A stretch of 64,000 nucleotides of DNA. Source: Prunella strophiata. Lineage: Eukaryota > Chordata > Aves > Passeriformes > Prunellidae. Position numbers and translations under genes: made by a program. Shown in pieces: positions 38,279 through 49,504 of this stretch; position 1 is the stretch's first letter, and each line of letters opens with the position of its first letter. The notes under the pieces are model-generated. The model saw nothing but the letters and a program-made list of their open reading frames with translations. It had not been told where the DNA came from and ran no database searches. The DNA lies in contig JAZBQD010000027.1 in assembly GCA_036583965.1 (NCBI GenBank), positions 30,077,001 to 30,141,000 of the forward strand. Direction: 5' to 3'.

Positions 38279-39027
38279 GTCTGAATAGGAGCCTTTGGCC
38301 AAGGCATTAATGAAGTTTGCTATGGACATTTGCTCATGAATCAGACATCCAGAAAATCTTTGTAACCCTGGGAATGCCAAAAGATCTTTCCTGATTAGAT
38401 CCTTGTATTAAAATGCCTATGGCAGAAACATTCTGCTGCATTTTCTCATGCTTTTGCTCAACTCTAGATTATGTTTTAAAAGTATCAATTAAATTTCAAC
38501 TATGGCTACAACAGAAGACTTCTGAGATTCTGGAACTGAAACACATTACCATGAAACTTTTTCCTTTTCATTACCATAAAACTTATTTTTCATACAGGGG
38601 CTACTATTACTTTGCTCCATTTTTTTCTCTGTCTTTGCATATGATTCTGGATATAGTTAATGAAATTAGCCTTGACAAGGTACAGAAAAAATTAGGTATG
38701 TATGTGACTACAGAAGCTCGTAGTTTCAGTCTCAGTTTTTCATAGATTCCTTGTGTGGTAATGTCATGGGAAATTCATATGCTATAGATTTTCCACCTGT
38801 ACCTTCATTTCTAGACCCACCATGTTCTCATGTGTTGATGGTGCAAAGAGCTGTCAATATGTTTGATAAATGTTACAGGTGGTGCACAACTCCAAACTTT
38901 CAAAGAATCTGAAAGGAGTTGTTGTTGAGCTCCGTGCCCAGAACTGCTTTGTTCCTTAGATACCTTTGCCTTTTCACTTTGTTTTTGTTTTTGGCTTTTG
39001 GTTTTGTTGTTTTGTTTTGTTTTGTTT
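38279..39027 (+). repeat. Tandem segmental duplication, copy 2
   Basis: Second copy of the 37,036-37,777 unit, beginning GTCTGAATAGGAGCCTTTGG and ending TTTTGTTTTGTTT at the transition to unique CAGGCCTTGTG. Differences from copy 1 include a deletion near 38,432, an insertion of about 12 bp (ATATAGTTAATG) near 38,652 and clustered changes near 38,718-38,740. Otherwise very similar, suggesting a fairly recent duplication. Confidence 0.95.
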
Positions 39028-39445
39028 CAGGCCTTGTGTACTGTCTGGAAGATATTTTTATTGTAGTTGCCTTTGAAATTTGATATTCCTTTAAGTAGAA
39101 TTATTTCTTATGTGGTTGGCTTCAAAGGCACATCTGTTTATTGAGGATTTTGCCTGATGAAGTAATGGTTATTTTTACTGTGACTCCTTGCCCTGGATGA
39201 GCACAAATGTGTGCTTGTTTACACATTCTGAAGAAGCAGTTCTGTGTGACTTGGGTATGTGTTTCCTTGGCACCCAAACCATGAAGGAGTCTTAGAAATC
39301 AATAGAATACGTCAAACTCCCTGACACTTGTTCTTTCAGAGAGACAAAAACAATCAAAAACACCAAAATAAACAATCAAACTGTTCAAGTTTTTTTTTTT
39401 TTTTTAAAGGATTAGATGAGATACAGAGAATACATTAGTTCCTGT

Positions 39446-39635
39446 AAGGCCTTGGCACAGGTTTCCCAGAGAAGCTGTGGCTGCCCCTGGATCCCTGGAA
39501 ATGTCCAAGGCCAGGTTGGACAGGGCTTGGAGCAACCTGGGATAATGGAAGGTGTCCCTGCCATGGCAGGGGTTGGAAGTAAATGAGCTTTAAAGGTTTT
39601 CCAACCCAAAACATCCTGTGATTTTTATGATTCTC
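39446..39635 (+). mobile_element. CR1 LINE 3'-end fragment
   Basis: GGCCTTGGCACAGGTTTCCC, CTGGAAATGTCCAAGGCCAG, AATGGAAGGTGTCCCTGCCA and TTTCCAACCCAAAACATCCT. It follows a T-run (about 39,391-39,406). Plus orientation. Confidence 0.93.
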
Positions 39636-40519
39636 AGAAGGAAAGCAAGAAGCTGGGTGGCTTCCATTGTTCAGGCAATCAGACAATATCAGTTTTCCTC
39701 TGCACATTTACTACTAATCAATATGGTTCTCCACAGTTTATAATTTCATGAGATATATCACTGAATATCACACCTGTTCAGTCTTAGCAAAATGTTCTGG
39801 AAGGTGCCCTACAACATCTAACTCAGAATATAAACAGCCCCTATGTTTTCTGCTTGCTGCATTAAATTATCCTGCCACAAGGTTTGGTAATCCCTTTTAG
39901 TCAATGCTGAAAAGTAAGAAAGGAGTGAAATGAATGACTTCACATTGCAAATGCCCCAGGCAAAGACACTTGTGTTATTTGCCCTTTGGCTGTTACCAGG
40001 TCTTGAAAATCAGGAATCATTCCATCTCTGTAACAACGTTATGCAAAAATGACATGACCTGGGAATTAGTCTTGTGAGGTATTAAACTCTCTGTCTCAGA
40101 TGAAGTAATCCACTTCTAGTTAAAGCAGGGGGGCTGAACTGACAAACTACAGAAATTTCTGGGTCTAGACTAGCATGAAATGGTATGTTGATCTTCATTG
40201 TAAATTGACAGGCATACAGAGGGAAATATATAAAAGTATAAATGTGTCCACTGTGGACTTGATGCTGAGACTAATCCAGCAAAAGGATTAGGATTTGGGA
40301 TTTATTTAACTCCTTTCTAATATAAAGAGTGATGATGTTTTTCTCACTGATAGCAAATGGTGGAGCTTGGAACAGTACTATGGAGATTTAATTCCCATGC
40401 TGTGAAATGAGGAACAGTCATGCTCCTCACAGGCAGAAGCAGAAAGTGAAGGCAGAAGCCTTCACAGCCAGGGTGTTCAAGGACTGTACATTTACTTGTT
40501 ATGAGATCAGCTGTTACTG

Positions 40520-41345
40520 AGTGCATCAGAAAAATGTTGAGGTGCTGGAGAGTAGGAGGGCCCTGCAGAGGCACCCAGCCAGGCTGGATTGATGGGCCAA
40601 CACCAGTGGTGTGAGGGTCAACAAGGCCAAGTGCCAGATCCCTACACTTTGTGCACCACAGCCCCCTGCAGCTCCAGGCTGGGGCAGAGGGGTTGGAAAA
40701 TTGGAAAAGGCCTGGAATGTTGGGGACAGAGGCTGGACAGGAGCCCAGGAGTGCCCAGGTGGGCAGGAGGAGGCCAATGGCCCCTGGGCTGTGCCAGCCC
40801 TGGTGTGGGCACAGGCCCAGGGCAGTGGCTGTCCCTGTGCTGGCCCTGCTGAGGCACCTCGAGTGCTGTGTCCAGTTCTGGCCCTTGTGGCCAGAGAGAC
40901 CTTGAGGGGCGGGAGAGTGTCCAGGGAAGGGAATGGGGCTGGGGAAGGGTCTGGAGCCCCAGGAGGGGCTGAGGGAGCTGGGAAGGGGACTCAGCCTGGA
41001 GCAAAGGAGGCTCAGGGGGGACCTTGTGGCTCTGCACAGCTCCTGACAGGAGGGGACAGCCAGGGGGGGTCGGGCTCTGCTCCCAGGAACAGGGACAGGA
41101 GGAGAGGGAACGGCCTCAGGCTGGGCCAGGGCAGGCTCAGGGTGGATTTTAGGGAAAATTTCTTTACTGAAATGGTAGTCAGGCCCTGGCACAGGCTGCT
41201 CAAGGCAATGGTGGAGTGGCCATCCCTGGAGGAGTTCCCAGGGTGTGTAGATGTGGCACTTGAGGACATGGTTTAGAGGGGAAAATGGTGCTGAGTTGGA
41301 CTTGAAGGCCTGAGAAGTCTTTTCCACCATTAGCAATTTTATGAT
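40520..41345 (+). mobile_element. GC-rich CR1 LINE fragment (end of ORF2 plus 3'UTR)
   Basis: About 0.8 kb, much richer in GC than its surroundings. ORF2 remnants include GTCAACAAGGCCAAGTGCCA, GAGGCACCTCGAGTGCTGTG (the LEC(C/W)VQF region), GGAAGGGGACTCAGCCTGGA and GGCAGGCTCAGGGTGGATTT; the 3'UTR side has AGGCCCTGGCACAGGCTGCT and ends near GCAATTTTATGATT. GC-rich CR1 subfamilies of this form are common in birds. Chance open frames of 221 codons (plus) and 330 codons (minus) cross it; they are not genes. Confidence 0.92.
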
Positions 41346-42892
41346 TATATGGTTTCTCTAGGGTATTTCCAGGTTGGTTGAACACCTTTTCCATACCAAA
41401 TAAAATTTTAAAGCATTGTTTTCACTGAAGTCAGTTAGATAATTGTTTACTAAAAAGAAATAAAACTTTGAGAATGTGTGTGAATATGTGAATAAGTGTG
41501 TGCAGATTTTGGAGCCAATCTTGAGCCAGAGAGGATGTTAGACACACACACTGTGTTCCCTCTGAAGTAGTTTGTAGTAATTTCTGTTTTCAGCCATTTT
41601 TAAAATACTGATAAGCTTAAATGAACAAATTAAATTTCTGGAAGAAAATAATTTTCCATTATAACCACCTCCTTTTTGTCATTTTTTCCTAATGTGCTTA
41701 TGTCATGCTGTGTAAGTTTTGTCAGGGTGGTGCTATTTGTGAAAGGATTGGGTTTATTCTGTGTTTCTTTCCACTCTGGTGCCAGGTATATTTGATGGTA
41801 CAAGATGATTTTTTAAATTTCAAATCTGGCAAAGCACAGAGTAACATATTGCTTGCTACCTGTAAAGCAAATGGAGTTCACCTTTGCCATTTTACTGCAG
41901 TGCTTGTTCCTACTTTTCTTTTTTAATTATGTTTTATTTTCATTTTCCCCTGTGTTATGGCCATCTCACAGTTGCAGTTTGCAATGGGAGAAGTGATTGA
42001 ATATTACAGCATGGAAGCTGTCCAGTTCTGCTTTTGCTGAACTGGAGAAGTTAGTCAGATGTGTCAGATGAATAGCATAAATTCTGATTTTCCAGTTATG
42101 TATTTAACTGGTTTTGTAGGATGGGTGCTACTCAAGTGTGAAATATTCTTGTATATCACTGCTAAAGCACATGGCATTTTACATTTTTCGCATGCTTTGA
42201 TTTCATGGTAAAGTACTAATAGAGGTAGGGGAACAAAGCTGGCTATGGTTTTTGTATTAGTCACTAATAGAAAGTGGCCCATGTAATTTTTCCTATATGC
42301 TAAGCCACCTCTTGCTGTCAATATAGACACAATTCACCAATCAGCAGCAATAAAAGCTCTTTAATTGCATATTTTTGTTGCAAATGTTTCTAAGTAAGCA
42401 TGTCCAAAGTATAAAAAGCATAATTAAAATCTATAATTCAACTATCTGGGTCCATTGATAGAAATACAGCCACATTTTAAAGGAGCTTTAACAGTTTAAT
42501 AGCTCTGTGCTTCAAAGAAAAGTAGATTAATATAAATAGCCTGCAAGAAAAGATAAAGGTTCAGATCTCAGCAATCTGTAAAACTTTGCATTTCTATGGA
42601 ATCCAATTTCAGGCTGCACAAATAAAGTTAAGAGGATGAGTAAACTTACTGCATAGCATATTTTGTTATCCTAACTATTGTTGCTCATTGAATTAAACTT
42701 GATCATTCTGCTGAAGTTCCATTTTTGCTTCATATTCCTCATGATACAGACATGTTCTGTCTTTGATGTTCTCTAAATGTCATTGAGGCTAATGCCATAT
42801 CAATTAAATATGCTGTTTAAGTACTATTTTTTTTTCCTACTAGTCAATCACTGACATTTTCTATACAGCTTAGCATTAGCATTCAGAAACAG

Positions 42893-42940
42893 ATTTTCAA
42901 AAGAACCTCATATTTTCAAAAGGACCTCATATTTTCAAAA
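42893..42940 (+). repeat. 19-bp tandem repeat, about 2.5 copies
   Basis: Unit ATTTTCAAAAGGACCTCAT (first copy with one substitution), followed by a third partial ATTTTCAAAAG. Small local duplication in unique intron DNA. Confidence 0.9.
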
Positions 42941-43652
42941 GCCTTCAAACCTTAGTTTGACATTTGTTTATTTAGGTACCTATGGAGAGTAATTGCTGTG
43001 CTGAAGAAGATGGCTTACCAGTTTCATATTAACGAGGATGGTTCCACTGTCATTAGTGGAAAATTGTGTGAACAGTTGACGTGTTTAACAAGATTTTACC
43101 TCCTGATTTGGTTTAGTAGGTTCAGATCCTGATTGCAAAAACCTTGGGACAGAGAATGAAAGAGGAAAAAAATAAATAATGATGTAAGGCTATAACAATA
43201 AAATAAAATAAAAAATCTCAGTCTGACAGGAGGAAACCTTGAGGATTTTGTGAATTAGAGGAGTTTAATACATGGGACTGAATTACTTACAGGAGGTGGC
43301 AAAGTACTATGGATTTGATGATTAGGGAGCAGGAAAGGAGTTTGCAGAGCAAGAGCATTGATACAGGGCAGTGAAATTCTGAGGTTCTTAAAAAGAAGGG
43401 TAAATTTACAGGTGATTAGTTCAGCTAATAGATCTAATTGAATTCAAAAAGTTTCTTGCTGTATTTTTTTTTTTTTTTGCATAATATGAAGTGTATTGGT
43501 TCTACTTAATTTTATACAGTTTATGTCATCCTGCTTAAAGTAATTTTTTTACCCATCAGTTTGTGGCACTGGATGACACTATATCTCTCACCTAAACCCA
43601 AACAATTTTCTTTTATAGTTTACTAAAATGTTACTTCCTCTGTTGCCATTAA

Positions 43653-44129
43653 CCAACTTTTGCTATAGAATTGGGAGACAACATTCCCCTCCACCCTTCC
43701 TGGGGCTCTGAACAGTTGGTATTGGCTTCTGACAGTGGCATTGACAGTGATGCACTTGGCTTACTTGCAGAGAGATTTCTTCACCCCATGTCAGATGTAG
43801 AAGAAAGCAGAATTCCTATTCATTCTGGTTTCAAATGGCATACCCTACCTTTGAGCAGCTGGAATTGCAAATTAACTGTTCTTCAAAGATATGAACTTAT
43901 AGTTACTCTAGGTTTTGTTATTATATTACATGCTACCTATTATAGGTATTACAGTTTGTCTTATTTTATTTTAAAAAACCCAATCCAACAAGAAAAGCAC
44001 TTCAGTTGTGTGGTGATGTGTTTGTTTCCTGACTTTCTTTTGGGAGCTGTTCTTTTTCTCAAACATTCTGGACCGGTCAAGAAATATTTTGGAGAGGAGA
44101 AAAACATTTTGGCTGAAATTTTACTGTGA
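43653..44129 (+). other. Unrecognised 159-codon stop-free frame in intron 2
   Basis: Open between a TAA at 43650 and the TGA at 44127-44129. The first in-frame ATG is at about 43,789, giving some 113 codons (MSDVEESRIPIHS...). The C-terminal half has two hydrophobic stretches (LIVTLGFVIILHATYY and SCVVMCLFPDFLLGAVLFL). I recognise no family, there is no CpG promoter or obvious poly(A) context, and it abuts a CR1 fragment. It is most likely a chance frame; recorded because it is long for AT-rich DNA. Confidence 0.15.
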
Positions 44130-44171
44130 TCTACTTACCAAACCTCGTGCTTCCTTTACTTCCATGTTATA

Positions 44172-44400
44172 GGTGGATCTCAGGAAAAAAAATTCTTGAC
44201 TGGAAGGGTTTTAAAGCATTGGAACAAGCTGCCCAGGGAAGTGGTGGAGTCACCATCCCTGCAAGTGTTCAAAAAAGATTAGATGTGGCACTTAGAGGCA
44301 TGGTTTAGTGCTGAGCCTGTCAGTGTTATCTTAATGCTTGGACTCAATGACTTTAGAGGGCTTTTCCAACCTTAATTCTTCCATGATTCTATGATTCTAG
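44172..44400 (+). mobile_element. CR1 LINE 3'-end fragment with intact tail
   Basis: GGTGGATCTCAGG, TTTTAAAGCATTGGAACAAG, CTGCCCAGGGAAGTGGTGGA, GTCACCATCCCTGCAAGTGT, and the terminal TCTTCCATGATTCTATGATT, which is the CR1 tail repeat. Plus orientation; a different subfamily from the ones that carry the CCCATGGCAGGGGTGG box. Confidence 0.95.
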
Positions 44401-45299
44401 ATTTTAGAAGCTTGCTCTGTAATGCATCCCATACCAGGGATTTTACATTAACATTGTGTTAACAGTGCAGGAGGACAAAGGCAGGAGAAAGTCAAGCACC
44501 TCTTTCTACTTTTACTTTATTTTCTACTTTTTAGAAGAAATTACCATGTAGGGAAAGAGGGATTATAACCCCTCCAGAATAATGACAGCTAAAAGACAGT
44601 GTAACAATCTTTCCTACATATGTTAGTGAATATGTGCTCAGATGGGGATTGTTTAGGCTTTGACTTTTGCCAGATGGGTTCTAGAGCTGGAATCAGCTGT
44701 GTTTTTTGTAGAGGGGACTGTGGATAGCCTGATTGGAGATGTCCACAGTAAAATTCCCTAATTTTAATTCCCTAATTTGGTATATTTTTCTTCTTCTGAT
44801 TGGCTGTAATTGTCACTAAAAAGTCAGTCTCTGTTCTTATAGTGACTGAAAATGAGCTGGGCTATTTCTTACATGGATACTCATTTGTAAATTAGATTAG
44901 AGATGCATTTGCAGCACAGTTAAATAACTGGCTGCATTAATGGCAAATTTGTGGGTTCCTGACACTGGAGCATGAGCAGATCCAAGGAAACCTGTCCTCT
45001 GCACAGGATGTGTCTTGTAAGGCCAATGTGGGCCATAAAGAATGTGCTCTGCCAACATGCCATGCCTCATTAGCTGAGACCAATCTTAAAAAATTGATCT
45101 TGAGCTTTCTTGAACTGAATTTTGCAGGTCAGATCTTTTGGGAAGAGCAGAACTGAGGTGTCACAGACTTCTGCTAAGAAAGTGTGAGGACAAACAGTAG
45201 GTTTGTTTGATTTGTGTGAGATTGGGGCTGTGCTGGGGACTAACCAGGTCAAAGAGAAATGTTGTTCAGGTCAATCAAGCTTTAGAGGTGTAAATTTAT

Positions 45300-45328
45300 T
45301 TTTTCAAGATAAAATTTATCTTGAAAAA
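45300..45328. repeat. Perfect inverted repeat, 14-bp arms, 1-nt centre
   Basis: TTTTTCAAGATAAA, central A (45314), then TTTATCTTGAAAAA. Could extrude as a small hairpin in RNA or single-stranded DNA. No association with a recognisable transposon end. Confidence 0.95.
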
Positions 45329-45729
45329 TATGTTTTTTCAGTGTTTTTTCACAGTTTATTGACAGGTTTTCATGGTTTTCTCTGTGAGAAGCAAACTGAC
45401 AGCTTCCTAATCACAATATTCTATAATGTACTTGTGATTAAATTGATTTGGTAGTTTGAATGTATACATGTGTGTGTATCTGCATACACATACATAAAAT
45501 TTTCCATCATCCTCCCTTCACGTGATGCTTTAGGTAGGCATTGAGAGCATCCTGCCTTCTTATTTACTGTTACAGTGTACTTGGGTAAATAGAAAAAAGC
45601 TCTGGACTTCTCTGGAATTAACTGAATACCTGAAATATTCCTGAATACCCTTTGTAGTAAGCATGTATGCATGTATTAACATCAGGTTTGTGTGTGCAGA
45701 GGGGTTTGAAGAGAACCAATTTGGAAGGA

Positions 45730-46432
45730 TGTTTTACATGAATTTAGACTAATGGCTTCATGCAATCACTATGATAACATCAACAGCCAGATGAAATAGT
45801 TGGAACCCTGGTTGCTGAGAATTTAGACTTTCTGTGCTGACAGGCACTGACCCCCCAAGAGAACACTGCATTAGACCTGAGGCCATGGAGAAGGCTTCCA
45901 AAATTGAATGATATTTGGGATTATAATTGAATGTTAATTTGAGATTATAATTGAATAATAATTGGGATTATGGGTGTGGAGTTTGAATAGAAGTGTGTAA
46001 TATCACATGGAGCAAAACTTAGAGTTTAAGGTTTTTGAATATAGTAATATATATAAAGCAAGATGGAGGTTTTAAGGTGGAGGCTGGTCCTTCTTTACCT
46101 TCTTCTTCTCCTTCTTCTTCACCTTCTTCTTCACCTTATTCTCCATGGTTTGGGTGGTTTCGTGTAATTGGATAAAAAAGTCCCCATTGCATGTACGGGT
46201 GGCTGCTTATTGGGTTAAAAGTAAAAATACTTTAGGTGTCATTTCTTAATTGGAGAGTTTATCCTTAAAAGGCCTTGTAGAGAGAGAGATAGGGCTCCAT
46301 TTTTAGTTTGTTAGAGTGAAGTGCTGTAGAACTCATGGTTTGTGAGACTGTAAGATAGATAAGAAGTAATAAACTGAGCCCAAACAATGAAATATGAGCT
46401 TACTCATCTGCTTCATCTGTTTGCTTCAAAAA
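45730..46432 (+). mobile_element. Candidate solo LTR of an endogenous retrovirus
   Basis: Sequence style fits passerine-type LTRs. There is a TATA-like TATATATAAA at 46048-46057, a CTTCTTC-rich stretch at about 46,088-46,143, and a polyadenylation signal AATAAA at 46368-46373, in that order on the plus strand. A 24-bp imperfect tandem (GGGATTATAATTGAAT...) occurs upstream at about 45,917-45,970. No gag, pol or env frames are present and I could not identify a clear target-site duplication, so the ends are approximate and the class is not assigned. Confidence 0.45.
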
Positions 46433-47944
46433 AGACATGAATAATGGAAATATATGGTGTCATATCAGAGGCTGGAGCTCAGATGCTCCCCTTATCTAAA
46501 GAGTGCATGATCAACCTGTGGATATTTGTACGTTCATCTGTTCTCAATCTCCAAAATTGATTTGAAAATTGTAGTGGGTCATTAGCCAGAGTAAAGAACT
46601 CTTCAACATTAATTCATAAATACTCTCAGGTGCTCTAAAGCATTTCCTCCAAAAAACTGAAGTCAAAAATTGTGCCAATGTCACAGCTTTGTTGAATTGC
46701 TTTGAGTACTGTCAGGACTGACATTTCCTTTGGAAGTCTGGAAAACAGAATCAGCTCCCTGACTGCCATTTATGACTTCCTTTATGGAACAGGCTAAAAT
46801 GCTGGGAATGATCTAATTCAGAATGTCAAATATTCAATGCTGGTAATTCCAACAGTTATAGAGCTTTCCTCTGGTGTCTTTCTGCCATTTAAAAGTAAAG
46901 TAATACTGACAAAATGCTGAAATAAATGTATGAACAGATCTATTTACTTTGTTAGGTTAACTTCAAGTAAGAAGTTGAGACAGATAACACACAGAGAGAT
47001 ATAGTTACAGAAAATCCCAGAGAAACCAAGTTTATTAAAATTTTCTTTCTTCCAAACAGGCAAGCTGATGAATGCCAAACACTGCATTATGCAATGGTTT
47101 CAGTGCTACCTGAAAGGAAAGGGAATATCACTATATAGCCACAGCTTCAGAAGTGATGCTGCTGTAACCTGTTATCCTCCCCCAAATCCCTAGATATAGA
47201 TTCTTCTCTGTAACCATCTGGATGCAGCTTCCTGGAGGTTTTTCTAAAACACACTCTCACCTAACAGTTGAATTTAAATATAGCCTCTCTGTTGCAGGCT
47301 CGAGGGTTAAGTGTCATTTCAGTGTAACAGTCAGCATATGGTGCCTGGCGCAGGGAGAAAGAAAATTGAAGTCGAAGCCAAGCTGTCAGGAAGCTGCTGC
47401 ATGTCTCTAAGATAAACTGCAGAGTTTCTGCAGTGCTTCGGGGCTCCTTTCTGATATTTATATCTGTATTTGGCACTTTTGGAGTGGTCACAAGGTGTCC
47501 TTGGAGGGCAAAGAAAAAATTGCTCAAAAATTCTGGTGTGCTGGCATATGTAATTAAAAAGCAGTTGAGACGATTACTGCAATTAGTGAGCAGCTCTTTT
47601 AAACCACAAACTTGGATGAAGAGAGAGTGTTTTGAGCAGAGGGACTCCTTTGAGCAAGGCTCATAGGTGTGCTTGCCCATCTGGCCTCCAGATTTCAGAA
47701 ACCTCTTCGGAACAACAGGTGAAAGGCCAGGTGAGACCCAAGGCAGCCTTTGGGTTTTCCATCTCTCTTCCCTTCTAAGGCAATCTTTTCCCCATCTGCT
47801 TCTTATCACTTTGGTTTACTTAAGAAAACTGGATTTTAGCAGAGAGTAAATCCAACAGAAGGGAATGCTGCTCTTGTAAGGGAAAGAGCATTGCTAGGCT
47901 TCACTAAATCATTACAGCATCCCTACAACTTATCTCTTGTGTAG

Positions 47945-48125
47945 ACTGGATGGAAGAGGTTGCCCAGAAATTCTGTGGCAGCTGCTCCATGCCTGGAAGT
48001 GTCCAAGGCCAGGTTGGATGGGGCTTGGAGAAACCTGGTCTAGTAGAAGGGGCAGGGGGTGCAACTGGATGAACTTTGAGATGCCTTCCAATCCAAGCCA
48101 TCCTTTTCACAGGATTTAATTCTGA
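47945..48125 (+). mobile_element. CR1 LINE 3'-end fragment
   Basis: GGTTGCCCAGAAATTCTGTG, GCCTGGAAGTGTCCAAGGCC, GGTTGGATGGGGCTTGGAGA and GATGCCTTCCAATCCAAGCC. Plus orientation, diverged. Confidence 0.92.
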
Positions 48126-48751
48126 AACCACATGAAAATTTTCTCAAAACGATTTTATTTAGGCAATAATTTGAAACATTGACATTGTTGAGAGTTAAAT
48201 ATTTCTGTATGAACTACACATAACTCTCTCCTAAATGTTTTTTTCTATTGCTCTTCCTGGCAGTTTTGGGAATTATCTAATTCACTATAAAAATATCAAA
48301 AAGCATGAACTTAATATGGCATAATGACTAGCAAAAGCAAATGCGTATAGGAAAGATGTTTTGAGATTCTGTAGAGGTTTAGATTGTGAGTAGTCACAAT
48401 CCTGATCAAAAAGTAATTAAAATCCTAATTTCAGGTACCCTCCAGAGAGACTAGTATTCCACCTGTTTGCATTAGTTTAGATTTTCATTTTTAAAAACTC
48501 CTATAGTTTAATTTAAGAATTAAAAAGCTCACATCAACCAAAACAATTATTTGTGTTGTTGAGATATTAACACACTTTCTGACCATTATTGCATGAGCCA
48601 GTAATCAGCATTACTCAATTCTGTATTCATCTCTTTTGTTCCTGGGAATGAGGTAATTATGGTGATACTTGGGAATAAAAAAAAGGGGATTATTGTAGGT
48701 CATTTCTGACTCAACTGCTCTACTTTAATCTGATCTAATGAAATTGCTAGA

Positions 48752-49279
48752 CTTCCTTCCTTCCTTCCTTCCTTCCTTCCTTCCTTCCTTCCTTCCTTCC
48801 TTCCTTCCTTCCTTCCTTCCTTCCTTCTTCCTTCCTTCCTTCCTTCCTTCCTTCCTTCCTTCCTTCCTTCCCTTCCTTCCTCCATTCCTTCTTCCTTCCT
48901 TCCTTCCTTCCTTCCTTCTTTTCCTTCCTCTCCTTCCTTCCTCCTTCCTTCCTCCTTCTCCTTTCCGTTCCTTCCTCCTGCCCTTCAACTTCTTCCTTAT
49001 CCTCCTTCCCTTCCTGTCTACCTTCCTTCCTATCCTTCACCTTCCTCCTATCCGTTCCTGCCTTCACTTCCTTCCTGCTTCCTCGTCGTCCTTCCTCCTC
49101 CTTTCCTTCCTTCCTTCCTTCCTTCCTCCTCCTTTTCCTCTTCCTTCTTCTCGCTGATCCTTCCTGTCCTTCCTTCCTTCCTTCCTTCCTTCCTTCCCTC
49201 TTCCTTCCTTTTCCTTCCTTCCTTCCTTCCTTCCTTCCTTCCTTCCTTCCTCCTCCTTCCTTCCTTCCTTCCTTTTTCC
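48752..49279. repeat. TTCC-type polypyrimidine tract, about 0.53 kb
   Basis: Nearly pure pyrimidine on the plus strand. The proximal part (48,752-48,826 and 48,830-48,870) is almost perfect TTCC; the middle (about 48,950-49,110) is degenerate TCC/TTCC; the end (49,165-49,279) is again nearly perfect. Long Pro-Ser-Phe-Leu frames and, on the other strand, Lys-Glu-Gly-Arg frames are by-products. Confidence 0.98.
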
Positions 49280-49504
49280 TCATACAGTTATGTAAGCAAC
49301 AAAATGCTGCACATGGCAAATTTGGACTCACTGCTGTGTGGGACAAGTGATTTAAAAACAGAGCCATAGTAAGGCAGAGATATCCAGTTTGTATCTGTTG
49401 TTATCAACAAGCTTTTCTCTAAATTGAGTGAAGAGGTACAAGGGGGAGAAGAGCTACCAAGAGAGAATGAGGGTTGAGTGAGGAATTACATGAGAAAAAT
49501 TGGA

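Noticed and set aside
37655..38380. Long open frames on both strands coding Ser-Ile, Asp-Ile, Arg-Tyr and Leu-Tyr polymers
   Set aside because: They are translations of the perfect 6-bp array, which keeps several frames open; there is no unique coding sequence.
40344..41336. A 330-codon minus-strand frame and a 221-codon plus-strand frame
   Set aside because: Both cross a GC-rich CR1 fragment in which stops are rare; the minus frame is antisense to the element and neither has an independent family match.
48725..49367. Lys-Glu-Gly-Arg and Pro-Ser-Phe-Leu frames over the TTCC tract, and the same over 57,830-58,654
   Set aside because: By-products of a 4-bp repeat cycling through frames; the flanking parts show no protein family.
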